Shown here: piece by piece, positions 22,610-35,529 of the stretch
How positions within the stretch are numbered: the stretch's first letter is position 1
Layout of the letters: the number at the start of each line of letters is the position of its first letter
Assembly (NCBI RefSeq): GCF_051020985.1
Contig: NW_027475134.1
Coordinates: 2,046,001-2,110,000, forward strand
DNA length: 64,000 nucleotides
Direction: 5' to 3'
Source of the DNA: Nomia melanderi
Lineage: Eukaryota > Arthropoda > Insecta > Hymenoptera > Halictidae
Translations under genes and position numbers: made by a program
Notes under the pieces: model-generated
Seen by the model: only the letters and a program-made list of their open reading frames with translations
Database searches by the model: none
What the model was told of the DNA's origin: nothing

Positions 22610-24708
22610 AGTGAATTATCTGCAGGAGGCCCTGGCGCATGAATCTGTGCAGCGGGAACGCCCTCGGTCCACCAGGGGCCGAGAAAACCACCGTCTCATG
22701 GGGCCGGACACTCAGGGTAAGGGAAAAATCCAATATATATCTGGTGATATCTCTGGTGCTATTAGAGATAGCGCAATAAACGAAAGTGAATTATCTGCAG
22801 GAGGCCCTGGCGCATGAATCTGTGCAGCGGGAACGACCTCGGACCACCAGGGGCCGAGAAAACTACCGTCTCATGGGGGCGGACACTCAGGGTCAGGGAA
22901 AAGTCCAATATATATCTGGTGATATCTCGGGTGCTATTATAGATAGCGCAATAAACCAAAGTGAGTTATCTGTAGGAGGCCCTGGCGCATGAATCTGTGC
23001 AGCGGGAACGACCTCGGACCACCAGGGGCCGAGAAAACCACCGTCCCGAGGGGCCGGACACTTAGGGTCAGTGAAAAATCCAATATATATCTGGTGATAT
23101 CTCGGGTGCTATTACAGATAGCGCAATAAATCAAAGTGAATTATCTGCAGGAGGCCCTGGCGCATGAATCTGTGCAACGGGAACGACCTCGGACCCGTAG
23201 GGGCCGAGAAAACCACCGTCTCATGGGGCCGGACACTCTGGGTCAGTGAAAAATCCAATATATATCTGGTGATATCTCGGGTGCTATTACAGATAGCGCA
23301 ATAAATCAAAGTGCATTGTCTGTAGGAGGCCCTGGGGCATGAATCTGTGCAGCGGGAACGACCTCGGACCACCAGGGGCCGAGAAAACTACAGTCTCATG
23401 CGGCCGGACACTCAGGGTCTGGGGAAAATCCAATATATATCTGGTGATATCTCGGGTCCTATTACAGATAGCGAAATAAACCAAAGCGAATTATCTGCAG
23501 GATGCCCTGGCGCATGAATCTGTGCAGCGGGAACGACCTCGGTCCACCAGGGGCCGAGAAAACCACCGTCTCATGGGGCTGGACACTCAGGGTGAGGGAA
23601 ATATCCAATATATATCTGGTGATATCTCGGGTGCTATTACAGATAGCGCAATGAATCAAAGTGCATTGTCTGTAGGAGGCCCTGGCGCATGAATCTGTGC
23701 AGCGGGAACGACCTCGGACCACCAGGGGCCGAGAAAACCACCGTCTCATGGGGCCGGACACTCGGGGTCAGGGAAAAATCCAATATATATCTGGTGATAT
23801 CTCGGGTGCTATTATAGATAGCGCAATAAACCAAAGTGAGTTATCTGTAGGAGGCCCTGGCGCATGAATCGGTGCAGCGGGAACGACCTCGGACCACCAG
23901 GGGCCGAGAAAACCACCGTCCCGAGGGGCCGGACACTTAGGGTCAGTGAAAAATCCAATATATATCTGGTGATATCTCGGGTGCTATTACAGATAGCGCA
24001 ATAAATCAAAGTGAATTATCTGCAGGAGGCCCTGGCGCATGAATCTGTGCAACGGGAACGACCTCGGACCCGTACGGGCCGAGAAAATCACCGTCTCATG
24101 GGGCCGGACAGTCAGGGTCAGTGAAAAATCCTATATATATCTGGTGATATCTTGGGTGCTATTAGAGATAGCGCAATAAATCAAAGTGCATTGTCTGTAG
24201 GAGGCCCTGGCGCACGAATCTGTGCAGCGGGAACGACCTCGGACCACCAGGGGCCGAGAAAACAACCGTCTCATGGGGCCGGACACTCAGGGTCAGTGAA
24301 AAATCCAATATATATCTGGTGATATCTCGGCTGCTATTACAGATAGCGCAATAAATCAAAGTGCATTGTCTGTAGAAGGCACTGGTGCATGAATCTGTGC
24401 AGCGGGACCGACCTCGGACCACCAGGGGCGAGACAACCACCGTCTCATGGGGCCGGGCACTGAGGGTCAGGGAAAAATCCAATATATATCTGGTGATATC
24501 TCGGGTGCTATTACAGATAGCGCAATAAATCAAAGTGCATTACTTGTAGGAGGCCCTGGCGCATGAATCTGTGCAGCGGGAACGATCTCGGACGACCAGG
24601 GGCCGAGAAAACCACAGTCTCATGGGGCCGGACACTCAGGGTCAGGGGAAAATCCAATATATATCTGGTGATATCTCGGGTGCTATTAGAGATGGCGCAA
24701 TAAACCAT
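22610..24708. repeat. 12-monomer higher-order unit (2,099 bp), copy 1
   Basis: Ordered markers are GAACGCCCTCGGTCC, AATAAACGAAAG, GAAAAGTCC, CCGTCCCGAGGGG, GACCCGTAGGGG, CATGCGGCCGG, GCTGGACACTC, CACTCGGGGTC, the CCCGTACGGGCC palindrome, GCGCACGAATC, the 174-bp AGGGGCGAGAC monomer, and CATTACTTGTAGG. Copy 2 follows immediately with only about three differences noticed, for example CTGGGGCATG at 23,334 against CTGGCGCATG. Confidence 0.88.
24063..24083. other. Near-perfect palindromic form of the first dyad (copy 2)
   Basis: Same sequence as at 21,090, in the first complete 12-monomer unit. The related CCCGTAGGGG form, with one arm base changed, stands about 870 bp upstream near 23,195. Confidence 0.85.
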
Positions 24709-26807
24709 AGTGAATTATCTGCAGGAGGCCCTGGCGCATGAATCTGTGCAGCGGGAACGCCCTCGGTCCACCAGGGGCCGAGAAAACCACCGTCTCATGG
24801 GGCCGGACACTCAGGGTAAGGGAAAAATCCAATATATATCTGGTGATATCTCTGGTGCTATTAGAGATAGCGCAATAAACGAAAGTGAATTATCTGCAGG
24901 AGGCCCTGGCGCATGAATCTGTGCAGCGGGAACGACCTCGGACCACCAGGGGCCGAGAAAACTACCGTCTCATGGGGGCGGACACTCAGGGTCAGGGAAA
25001 AGTCCAATATATATCTGGTGATATCTCGGGTGCTATTATAGATAGCGCAATAAACCAAAGTGAGTTATCTGTAGGAGGCCCTGGCGCATGAATCTGTGCA
25101 GCGGGAACGACCTCGGACCACCAGGGGCCGAGAAAACCACCGTCCCGAGGGGCCGGACACTTAGGGTCAGTGAAAAATCCAATATATATCTGGTGATATC
25201 TCGGGTGCTATTACAGATAGCGCAATAAATCAAAGTGAATTATCTGCAGGAGGCCCTGGCGCATGAATCTGTGCAACGGGAACGACCTCGGACCCGTAGG
25301 GGCCGAGAAAACCACCGTCTCATGGGGCCGGACACTCTGGGTCAGTGAAAAATCCAATATATATCTGGTGATATCTCGGGTGCTATTACAGATAGCGCAA
25401 TAAATCAAAGTGCATTGTCTGTAGGAGGCCCTGGCGCATGAATCTGTGCAGCGGGAACGACCTCGGACCACCAGGGGCCGAGAAAACTACAGTCTCATGC
25501 GGCCGGACACTCAGGGTCTGGGGAAAATCCAATATATATCTGGTGATATCTCGGGTCCTATTACAGATAGCGAAATAAACCAAAGCGAATTATCTGCAGG
25601 ATGCCCTGGCGCATGAATCTGTGCAGCGGGAACGACCTCGGTCCACCAGGGGCCGAGAAAACCACCGTCTCATGGGGCTGGACACTCAGGGTGAGGGAAA
25701 TATCCAATATATATCTGGTGATATCTCGGGTGCTATTACAGATAGCGCAATGAATCAAAGTGCATTGTCTGTAGGAGGCCCTGGCGCATGAATCTGTGCA
25801 GCGGGAACGACCTCGGACCACCAGGGGCCGAGAAAACCACCGTCTCATGGGGCCGGACACTCGGGGTCAGGGAAAAATCCAATATATATCTGGTGATATC
25901 TCGGGTGCTATTATAGATAGCGCAATAAACCAAAGTGAGTTATCTGTAGGAGGCCCTGGCGCATGAATCGGTGCAGCGGGAACGACCTCGGACCACCAGG
26001 GGCCGAGAAAACCACCGTCCCGAGGGGCCGGACACTTAGGGTCAGTGAAAAATCCAATATATATCTGGTGATATCTCCTGTGCTATTACAGATAGCGCAA
26101 TAAATCAAAGTGAATTATCTGCAGGAGGCCCTGGCGCATGAATCTGTGCAACGGGAACGACCTCGGACCCGTACGGGCCGAGAAAATCACCGTCTCATGG
26201 GGCCGGACAGTCAGGGTCAGTGAAAAATCCTATATATATCTGGTGATATCTTGGGTGCTATTAGAGATAGCGCAATAAATCAAAGTGCATTGTCTGTAGG
26301 AGGCCCTGGCGCACGAATCTGTGCAGCGGGAACGACCTCGGACCACCAGGGGCCGAGAAAACAACCGTCTCATGGGGCCGGACACTCAGGGTCAGTGAAA
26401 AATCCAATATATATCTGGTGATATCTCGGCTGCTATTACAGATAGCGCAATAAATCAAAGTGCATTGTCTGTAGAAGGCACTGGTGCATGAATCTGTGCA
26501 GCGGGACCGACCTCGGACCACCAGGGGCGAGACAACCACCGTCTCATGGGGCCGGGCACTGAGGGTCAGGGAAAAATCCAATATATATCTGGTGATATCT
26601 CGGGTGCTATTACAGATAGCGCAATAAATCAAAGTGCATTACTTGTAGGAGGCCCTGGCGCATGAATCTGTGCAGCGGGAACGATCTCGGACGACCAGGG
26701 GCCGAGAAAACCACAGTCTCATGGGGCCGGACACTCAGGGTCAGGGGAAAATCCAATATATATCTGGTGATATCTCGGGTGCTATTAGAGATGGCGCAAT
26801 AAACCAT
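24709..26807. repeat. 12-monomer higher-order unit (2,099 bp), copy 2
   Basis: It begins without a gap after copy 1. A private change is TCTCCTGTGC near 26,074 where copy 1 has TCTCGGGTGC. The match continues to about 26,832, after which the sequence follows 21,616 onward (lag 5,247) instead of starting a third unit. Confidence 0.88.
26162..26182. other. Near-perfect palindromic form of the first dyad (copy 3)
   Basis: Same sequence, in the second 12-monomer unit. A CCCGTAGGGG relative also occurs far away near 57,140, together with the neighbouring CCTATATATATC variant that accompanies all three palindromes. Confidence 0.85.
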
Positions 26808-28359
26808 AGTGAATTATCTGCAGGAGGCCCTGGCGCATGCATCTGTGCAGCGGGAACGACCTCGGACCGCCAGGGGCCGAGAAAACCACCGTCTCATGGG
26901 GCCGGACACTCTGGGTCAGTGAAAAATCCAATATATATCTGGTGATGTCTCGGGTGCTATTACAGATAGCGCAATAAATCAAATTGCATTGTCTGTAGGA
27001 GGCCCTGGCGCATGAATCTGTGCAGCGGGAACGACCTCGGACCACCAGAGGCCGAGAAAACTACAGTCACATGGCGCCGAACACTCAGTGTCTGGGGAAA
27101 ATCCAATATATATCTGGTGATATCTCGGGTCCTATTACAGATAGCGAAATAAATCAAAGTGAATTATCTGCAGGAAGCTCAGGCGCATGAATCTGTGCAG
27201 CGGGAGCGACCTCGGTCCACCAGGGGCCGAGAAAACTACAGTCTCATGCGGCCGGACACTCAGGGTCTGGGGAAAATCCAATATATATCTGGTGATATCT
27301 CGGTTCCTATTACAGATAGCGAAATAAATCAAAGTGCATTGTCTGTAGGAGGCACTGGCGCATGAATCTGTGCAGCGGGAACGACCTCGGACCACCAGGG
27401 GCCGAGAAAACTTCAGTCTCATGGGGCCGGACACACTGGGTCAAGGAAAAATCCAATATATATCTGGTGATATCTCGGGTCCTATTACAGATAGCGAAAT
27501 AAACCAAAGTGAATTATCTGCAGGAGGCTCTGGCGCATGAATCTGTGCAGCGGGAACGACCTCGGTCCACCAGGGGCCGAGAAAACCACCGTCTCATGGG
27601 GCTGGACACTCAGGGTGAGGGAAATATCCAATATATATCTGGTGATATCTCGGGTGCTATTACAGATAGCGCAATGAATCAAAGTGCATTGTCTGTAGGA
27701 GGCCCTGGCGCATGAATCTGTGCAGCGGGAACGACCTCGGACCACCAGGGGCCGAGAAAACCACCGTCTCATGGGGCCGGACACTCAGGGTCAGGGAAAA
27801 ATCCAATATATATCTGGTGATATCTCGTGTGCTATTAGAGATAGCGCAATAAACCAAAGTGAGTTATCTGCAGAAGGCCCTGGCGCATGAATCTGTGCAG
27901 CGGGAACGACCTCGGACCACCAGGGGCCGAGAAAACTACAGTCTCATGCGGCCGGACACTCAGGGTCTGGGGAAAATCCAATATATATCTGGTGATATCT
28001 CGGGTGCTATTAGAGATAGCGCAATACACCAAAGTGAATTATCTGCAGGAGGCCCTGGCGCATGAATGTGTGCAGCGGGAACGACCTCGGACCACCAGGG
28101 GCCGAGAAAACCGCAGTCTCATGGGGCCGGACACTCAGGGTCAGGGAAAAATCCAATATATATCTGGTGATATCTCGGGTGCTATTACAGATAGCGCAAT
28201 AAATCAAAGTGCATTACTTGTAGGAGGCCCTGGCGCATGAATCTGTGCAGCGGGAACGACCTCGGACGACCAGGGGCCGAGAAAACCACAGTCTCATGGG
28301 GCCGGACACTCAGGGTCAGGGGAAAATCCAATATATATCTGGTGATATCTCGGGTGCTA

Positions 28360-29935
28360 TTAGAGATAGCGCAATAAACCAAAGTGAATTATCTGCAGGA
28401 GGCCCTGGCGCATGCATCTGTGCAGCGGGAACGACCTCGGACCGCCAGGGGCCGAGAAAACCACCGTCTCATGGGGCCGGACAATCTGGGTCAGGGAAAA
28501 ATCCAATATATATGTGGTGATATCTCGGGTGCTATTACAGATAGCGCAATAAATCAAAGTGCATTGTCTGTAGGAGGCCCTGGCGCATGAATCTGTGCAG
28601 CGGGAACGACCTCGGACCACCAGGGGCCGAGAAAACTACAGTCACATGGCGCCGAACACACAGGGTCTGGGGAAAACCCAATATATATCTGGTGATATCT
28701 CGGGTCCTATTACAGATAGCGAAATAAATCAAAGTGAATTATCTGCAGGAGGCCCAGGCGCATGAATCTGTGCAGCGGGAACGACCTCGGTCCACCAGGA
28801 GCCGAGAAAACCACCGTCTGATAGGGCTGGACACTCAGGGTGAGGGAAATATCCAATATATATCTGGTGATATCTCGGGTGCTGTTACAGATAGAGCAAT
28901 AAATCAAAGTGCATTGTCTGTAGGAGGCCCTGGCGCATGATTCTGTGAAGCGGGAACGACCTCGGACCACCAGGGGCAGAGAAAACCACCGTCTCATGGG
29001 GCCGGACAATCTGGGTCAGGGAAAAATCCAATATATATGTGGTGATATCTCGGGTGCTATTACAGATAGCGCAATAAATCAAAGTGCATTGTCTGTAGGA
29101 GGCCCTGGCGCATGAATCTGTGCAGCGGGAACGACCTCGGTCCACCAGGGGCCGAGAAAACTACAGTCTCATGCGGCCGGACACTCAGGGTCTGGGGAAA
29201 ATCCAATATATATCTGGTGATATCTCGGGTCCTATTACAGATAGCGAAATAAATCAAAGTGAATTATCTGCAGGAGGCCCAGGCGCATGAATCTGTGCAG
29301 CGGGAACGACCTCGGTCCACCAGGGGCCGAGAAAACCACCGTCTGAAGGGGCTGGACACTCAGGGTGAGGGAAATATCCAATATATATCTGGTGATATCT
29401 CGGGTGCTATTACAGATAGCGCAATAAATCAAAGTGCATTGTCTGTAGGAGGCCCTGGCGCATGAATCTGTGAAGCGGGAACGACCTCGGACCACCAGGG
29501 GCCGAGAAAACCACCGTCACATGGGGCCGGACACTCTGGGTCAGGGAAAAATCCAATATATATGTGGTGATATCTCGGGTGCTATTACAGATAGCGCAAT
29601 AAATCAAAGTGCATTGTCTGTAGGAGGCCCTGGCGCATTAATCTGTGCAGCGGGAACGACCTCGGACCACCAGGGGCCGAGAAAACCACAGTCTCATGGG
29701 GCCGGACACTCAGGGTCAGGGGAAAATCCAATATATATCTGGTGATATCTCGGGTGCTATTACAGATAGCGCAATAAATCAAAGTGCATTGTCTGTAGGA
29801 GGCCCTGGCGCATGAATCTGTGCAGCGGGAACGACCTCGGACCACCAGGGGCCGAGAAAACTACAGTCTGATGCGGCCGGACACTCAGGGTCTGGGGAAA
29901 ATCCAATATATATCTGGTGATATCTCGGGTCCTAT
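28360..29935. repeat. 3-monomer (525 bp) repeat t1-t2-t3
   Basis: Monomer t1 has CTCTGGGTCAG or AATCTGGGTCAG, t2 has GAAAACTACAGTC with CAGGGTCTGGGG, and t3 has GCTGGACACTCAGGG with GTGAGGGAAATATCC. The order t1-t2-t3 appears at 28,360 and 28,885, and again at 29,410 with extra ordinary monomers inserted. The same trio is found near 21,538, 23,112 and 25,211 and partly near 26,785, so it seems to be an older building block of region III. Confidence 0.78.
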
Positions 29936-29973
29936 TACAGATAGGGAAATAAATCAAAGTGAATTATCTGCAG

Positions 29974-30148
29974 GAGGCCCTGGCGCATGAATCTGTGCAG
30001 CGGGAACGACCTCGGTCCACCAGGGGCCGAGAAAACCACCGTCTCATGGGGCCGGACACTCAGGGTCAGGGAAAAATCCAATATATATCTGGTGATATCT
30101 CGGGTGCTATTAGAGATAGCGCAATAAACCAAAGTGAGTTATCTGCAG
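29974..30148. repeat. Representative monomer with A-haplotype tail
   Basis: This unit shows the A set of linked tail bases: TAGAG in the loop of the second dyad, AATAAACC, and CTGCAG (a PstI site) at the end. It departs from the majority at only two points that I see: CTCGGTCC instead of CTCGGACC, and GTGAGTTATC instead of GTGAATTATC. The middle carries the CCACCGTCTC form. Confidence 0.85.
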
Positions 30149-33100
30149 AAGGCCCTGGCGCATGAATCTGTGCAGCGGGAACGACCTCGGTCCATCAGGG
30201 GCCGAGAAAACCACCGTCTCATGGGGCTGGACACTCAGGGTGAGGGAAATATCTAATATATATCTGGTGATATCTCGGGTGCTATTACAGATAGCGCAAT
30301 AAATCAAAGTGCATTGTCTGTAGGAGGCCCTGGCGCATGAATCTGTGCAGCGGGAACGACCTCGGACCACCAGGGGCCGAGAAAACCACCGTCTCATGGG
30401 GCCGGACACTCAGGGTCAGGGTAAAATCCAATATATATCTGGTGATATCTCGGGTGCTATTAGAGATAGCGCAATAAACCAAAGTGAATTATCTGCAGGA
30501 GGCCCTGGCGCATGAATCTGTGCAGCGGGAACGACCTCGGATCACCAGGGTCCGAGAAAACCACCGTCTTATGGGGCCGGACACTCAGGGTCGGGGAAAA
30601 ATCCAATATGTATCTGGCAATATCTCGGGTGCTATTACAGATAGCGCAATAAATCAAAGTGCATGGTCTGTAGGATACCCTGGCGCATGAATCTGGGCAG
30701 CGGGAACGACCTCGGACCACCAGGGGCCGAGAAGACCACCGTCTCATGGGGCTGGCCACTCAGGGTCAGGGGAAAATCCAATATATATCTGGTGATATCT
30801 CGGGTGCTATTAGAGATAGAGCAATAAATCAAAGTGCATTGTCTGTAGGAGGCACTGGCGAATGAATCTGTGCAGCAGGAACGACCTCGGACCACCAGTG
30901 GCCGAGAAAATTACAGATATTCGGAATCCGTCACCCAAGGTCATGTAAAAATCCAGCATATATCTGGTGATATCTCGGGTGCTATTAGAGATAGCGCGAT
31001 AAATCAAAGTGAATTATCTGCAGGAGGCCCTGGCGCATGAATGTGTGCAGCGGGAACGACCTCGGACCACCAGGGGCAGAGAAAATCACCGTCTCATGGG
31101 GCCGGACATTCAGGGTCATAGGAAAATCCAATATATATCTGGTGATATCTCGGGTGCTATTAGAGATGGCGCAATAAACCAAAGTGAATTATCTGCAGGA
31201 GGCCCTGGCGCATGCATCTGTGCAGCGGGAACGACCTCGGACCACCAGGGGCCGAGAAAACCACCGTCTCATGGGGCCGGACACTCAGGGTCAGGGAAAA
31301 ATCAAATATATATCTGGTGATATCTCGGGTGCTATTACAGATAGCGCAATAAATAAAAGTGCATTGTCTGTAGGAGGCCCTTGCGAATGAATCTGTGCCG
31401 CAGGAACGACCTCGGACCACCAGTGTCCGAGAAAATTACAGATATTCGGAATCCGTCACCCAAGGTCATGTAAAAATCCAGCAAATATCTGGTGATATCT
31501 CGGGTGCTATTAGAGATAGCGCAATAAACCAAAGTGCATTGTCTGTAGGAGGCCCTGGCGCATGAATCTGGGCAGCGGGAACGACCTAGGGCCACCAGGG
31601 GCCGAGAAAACCACCGACTCACGGGGCCGGACACTCAGGGTCAGGGGAAAATCCAATATATATCTGGTGATATTTCGGGTGCTATTAGAGACAGCGCAAT
31701 AAACCAAAGTGAATTATCTGCAGGAGGCCCTGGCGCATGCATCTGTGCAGCGGGAACGACCTCGGACCACCAGGGGCCAAGAAAACCACCGTCTCATGGC
31801 GCCGGACACTCAGGGTCAGGGAAAAATCCAATATATATCTGGTGATATCTCGGGTGCTATTAGAGATAGCGCACTAAATCAAAGTGCATTGTCTGTAGGA
31901 GGCCCAGGCGAATGAATCTGTGCAGCGGGAAGGACCTCGGTCCACCAGGGGCCGAGAAAATCACCGTCTCATGGAGCTGGACACTCAGGGTCAGGGAAAA
32001 ATCCAATATATATCTGGTGATGTCTCGGGTGCTATTACAGATAGCGCAATAAACCAAAGTGCATTGTCTGTAGGAGGCCCAGGCGAATGAATCTGTGCAG
32101 CGGGAAGGACCTAGGACCACCAGGGGCCGAGAAAACCACCGTCTCATGGGTCCGGACACTCAGGGTCAGGGGAAAATCCAATATATATCTGGTGATATCT
32201 CGGGTGCTATTACAGATAGCGCAATAAATCAAAGTGTATTGTCTTTAGTAGGCCCAGGCGAATGAATCTGGCCAGCAGGGACGACCTCCGACCACCAGGG
32301 GCCGAGAAAACCACCGTCTCATGGGGCCGGACACTCAGGGTCAGGGGAAAATCCAATATATATCTGGTGATATCTCGGTAGCTATTACAGATAGCCCAAC
32401 AAATCAAAGTGCATTGTCTGTAGGAGGCCCTGCCGCATGAATCTGTGCAGCGGGAACGACCTCGGACCACCAGGGGCCGGGAAAACCACAGTCTCATGGG
32501 GCCGGACACTCAGGGTCAGGGGAAAATTCAATATATATCTGGTGATATCTCGGGTGCTATTACAGATAGCGCAATAAATCAAAGTGCATTGTCTGTAGGA
32601 GGCCCAGGCGAATGAATCTGGCCAGCGGGAACGACCTCGGACCACCAGGGGCCAAGAAAACCACCGTCTCATGGCGCCGGACATTCAGGGTCAGGGGAAA
32701 ATCTAATATATATCTGGTGATATCTCGGGTGCTATTAGAGATACCGCAATAAACCAAAGTGCATTGTCTGTAGGAGGCCCTGGCGCATGAATCTGGGCAG
32801 CGGGAACGACCTCGGACCACCAGGGACCGAGAAAATCACCGTCTCATGGAGCCGGACACCCAGGGTCAGGGAAAAATCCAATATATATCTGGTGATATCT
32901 CGGGTGCTATTACAGATAGCGCAATAAATCAATGTGCATTGTCTGTAGGAGGCCCAGGCGAATGAATCTGTGCAGCGGGAACGACCTCGGACCACCAAGG
33001 GCCGAGAAAACCACCGTCTCATGGGTCCGGACACTCAGGGTCAGGGGAAAATCCAATATATATCTGGTGATATCTCGGGTGCTATTACAGATAGCGCAAT

Positions 33101-33254
33101 AAACCAAAGTGCATTGTCTGTAGGAGGCCCAGGCGAATGAATCTGTGCAGCGGGAACGACCTCGGACCACCAGGGGCCGAGAAAACCACCGTCTCATGGG
33201 TCCGGACACTCAGGGTCAGGGGAAAATCCAATATATATCTGGTGATATCTCGGG

Positions 33255-33705
33255 TGCTATTACAGATAGCGCAATAAATCAATGTGCATTGTCTGTAGGA
33301 GGCCCTTGCGAATGAATCTGTGCCGCAGGAACGACCTCGGACCACCAGTGGCCGAGAAAATTACAGATATTCGGAATCCGTCACCCAAGGTCATGTAAAA
33401 ATCCAGCAAATATCTGGTGATATCTCGGGTGCTATTAGAGATAGCGCAATAAACCAAAGTGCATTGTCTGTAGGAGGCCCTGGCGCATGAATCCGGGCAG
33501 CGGGAACGACGTCGGGCCACCAGGGGCCGAGAAAACCACCGACTCACGGGGCCGGACACTCAGGGTCAGGGGAAAATCCAATATATATTTGGTGATATCT
33601 CGGGTGCTATTACAGATAGCGCAATAAACCAAAGTGCATTGTCTGTAGGAGACCGAGGCGCATGAATCTGGCCAGCGGGAACGACCTCGGACCACCAGGG
33701 GCCGA
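33255..33705. repeat. 450-bp block, copy 1 of 3
   Basis: It contains AATCAATGTGC, GCCCTTGCGAATG, the TTACAG box, ATCCGGGCAGCGGG, GACGTCGGGCC, CCGACTCACGGGG, ATATTTGGTGATATC and GGAGACCGAGGCGC. Copies 2 and 3 are at 34,655-35,105 and 35,530-35,980. This copy is cut off on its right by the region II patch. Confidence 0.85.
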
Positions 33706-34305
33706 GACAACCACCGTCTCATGGGGCCGGACACTCAGGGTCAGGGGAAAATCCAATATAGATCTGGTGATATCTCGGGTGCTATTACAGATAGCGCAAT
33801 AAATCAAAGTGCATTGTCTGTAGGAGGCCCTGGCGCATGAATCTGTGCAGCGGGAACGACCTAGGACCACCAGGGGCCGAGACAACCACCGTCTCATGTG
33901 GCCGGACACTCAGGGTCAGGGGAAAATCCAATATATATCTGGTGATATCTCGGGTGCTATTACAGATAGCGCAATAAATCAAAGTTCATCGTCTGTAGGA
34001 GGCCCTGGCGCATGAATCTGTGCAGTGGGAACGACCTCGGGCCACCAGGGGCCGAGAAAACCACAGTCTCATGGGGACGGACTCTCAGGGTCAGGGGAAA
34101 ATCCAATATATATCTGGTGATATCTCGGGTGCTATTAGAGATAGCGCAATAAACCAAAGTGAATTATCTGCAGGAGGCCCTGGCGCATGCATCTGTGCAG
34201 CGGGAACGACCTCGGACCACCAGGGGCCGAGAAAACCACCGTCTCATGGGGCTGGACACTCAGAGTGAGGGAAATATCCAATATATATCTGGTGATATCT
34301 CGGGT
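33706..34305. repeat. 600-bp patch of region II monomers inside region IV
   Basis: From the GAGACAACC at about 33,706 to about 34,305 the sequence follows 8,685-9,284 and 14,810-15,409 with no difference noticed. It includes the one-off variants ATATAGATCTGG, CTCATGTGGCCGG, AAAGTTCATCG, GCAGTGGGAACG, GGGGACGGACTC and CAGAGTGAGGG. Both flanks are region IV sequence. Phase is unbroken at both ends. Confidence 0.88.
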
Positions 34306-34654
34306 GCTATTACAGATTGCGCAATAAATCAAAGTGCATTGTCTGTAGGAGGCCCAGGCGAATGAATCTGGGCAGCGGGAACGACCTCGGACCACCAGGG
34401 GCCGAGAAAATCACCGTCTCATGGGGCCGGACATTCAGGGTCAGAGGAAAATCCAATATATATCTGGTGATATCTCAGGTGCTATTAGAGATAGCGCAAT
34501 AAACCAAAGTGAATTATCTGTAGGAGGCCCTGGCGCATGAATCTGTGCAGCGGGAACGACCTCGGACCACCGGGGGCCGAGAAGACCACCGTCTCATGGG
34601 TCCGGACACTCAGGGTCAGGGGAAAATCCAATATATATCTGGTGATATCTCGGG

Positions 34655-35105
34655 TGCTATTACAGATAGCGCAATAAATCAATGTGCATTGTCTGTAGGA
34701 GGCCCTTGCGAATGAATCTGTGCCGCAGGAACGACCTCGGACCACCAGTGGCCGAGAAAATTACAGATATTCGGAATCCGTCACCCAAGGTCATGTAAAA
34801 ATCCAGCAAATATCTGGTGATATCTCGGGTGCTATTAGAGATAGCGCAATAAACCAAAGTGCATTGTCTGTAGGAGGCCCTGGCGCATGAATCCGGGCAG
34901 CGGGAACGACGTCGGGCCACCAGGGGCCGAGAAAACCACCGACTCACGGGGCCGGACACTCAGGGTCAGGGGAAAATCCAATATATATTTGGTGATATCT
35001 CGGGTGCTATTACAGATAGCGCAATAAACCAAAGTGCATTGTCTGTAGGAGACCGAGGCGCATGAATCTGGCCAGCGGGAACGACCTCGGACCACCAGGG
35101 GCCGA
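34655..35105. repeat. 450-bp block, copy 2 of 3
   Basis: It lies 1,400 bp (8 monomers) after copy 1 and 875 bp (5 monomers) before copy 3. Apart from the patch next to copy 1, the shared monomers suggest a 5-monomer unit repeated here. Confidence 0.83.
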
Positions 35106-35529
35106 GAAAACCACCGTCTCATGGGGCCGGACATTCAGGGTCAGGGGAAAATCTAATATATATCTGGTGATATCTCGGGCGCTATTAGAGATACCGCAAT
35201 AAACCAAAGTGAATTATCTGCAGGAGGCCCTGGCGCATGAATCTTTGCAGCGGGAACGACCTCGGATCACCAGGGTCCGAGAAAACCACCGTCTCATGGG
35301 GCCGGACACTCAGGGTCGGGGAAAAATCCAATATATATCTGGTGATATCTCGGGTGCTATTACAGATAGCGCAATAAATCAATGTGCATTGTCTGTAGGA
35401 GGCCCAGGCGAATGAATCTGTGCAGCGGGAACGACCTCGGACCACCAGGGGCCGAGAAAACCACCGTCTCATGGGTCCGGACACTCAGGGTCAGGGGAAA
35501 ATCCAATATATATCTGGTGATATCTCGGG

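Larger units (their letters stand above)
20640..30480. repeat. Region III: 12-monomer (2,099 bp) higher-order array with a 3-monomer substructure
   Basis: Two complete consecutive copies of a 12-monomer unit (22,610-24,708 and 24,709-26,807) are flanked by a partial copy on the left. On the right are runs of a 3-monomer pattern. The unit is 2,099 bp rather than 2,100 because one member is 174 bp. The divergent central box is absent. The right limit is approximate and is placed where GGATCACCAGGGTCC monomers and the TTACAG-type box begin. Confidence 0.8.

Noticed and set aside
30911..30960. Box as the footprint of a transposon insertion
   Set aside because: Box and ordinary forms have the same length, with no target-site duplication, inverted termini or added bases.
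33660..33720. Left junction of the 600-bp patch as an assembly error
   Set aside because: It cannot be excluded, but the sequence is continuous and in phase on both sides with no low-complexity seam. It is kept as a biological observation to be checked with reads.
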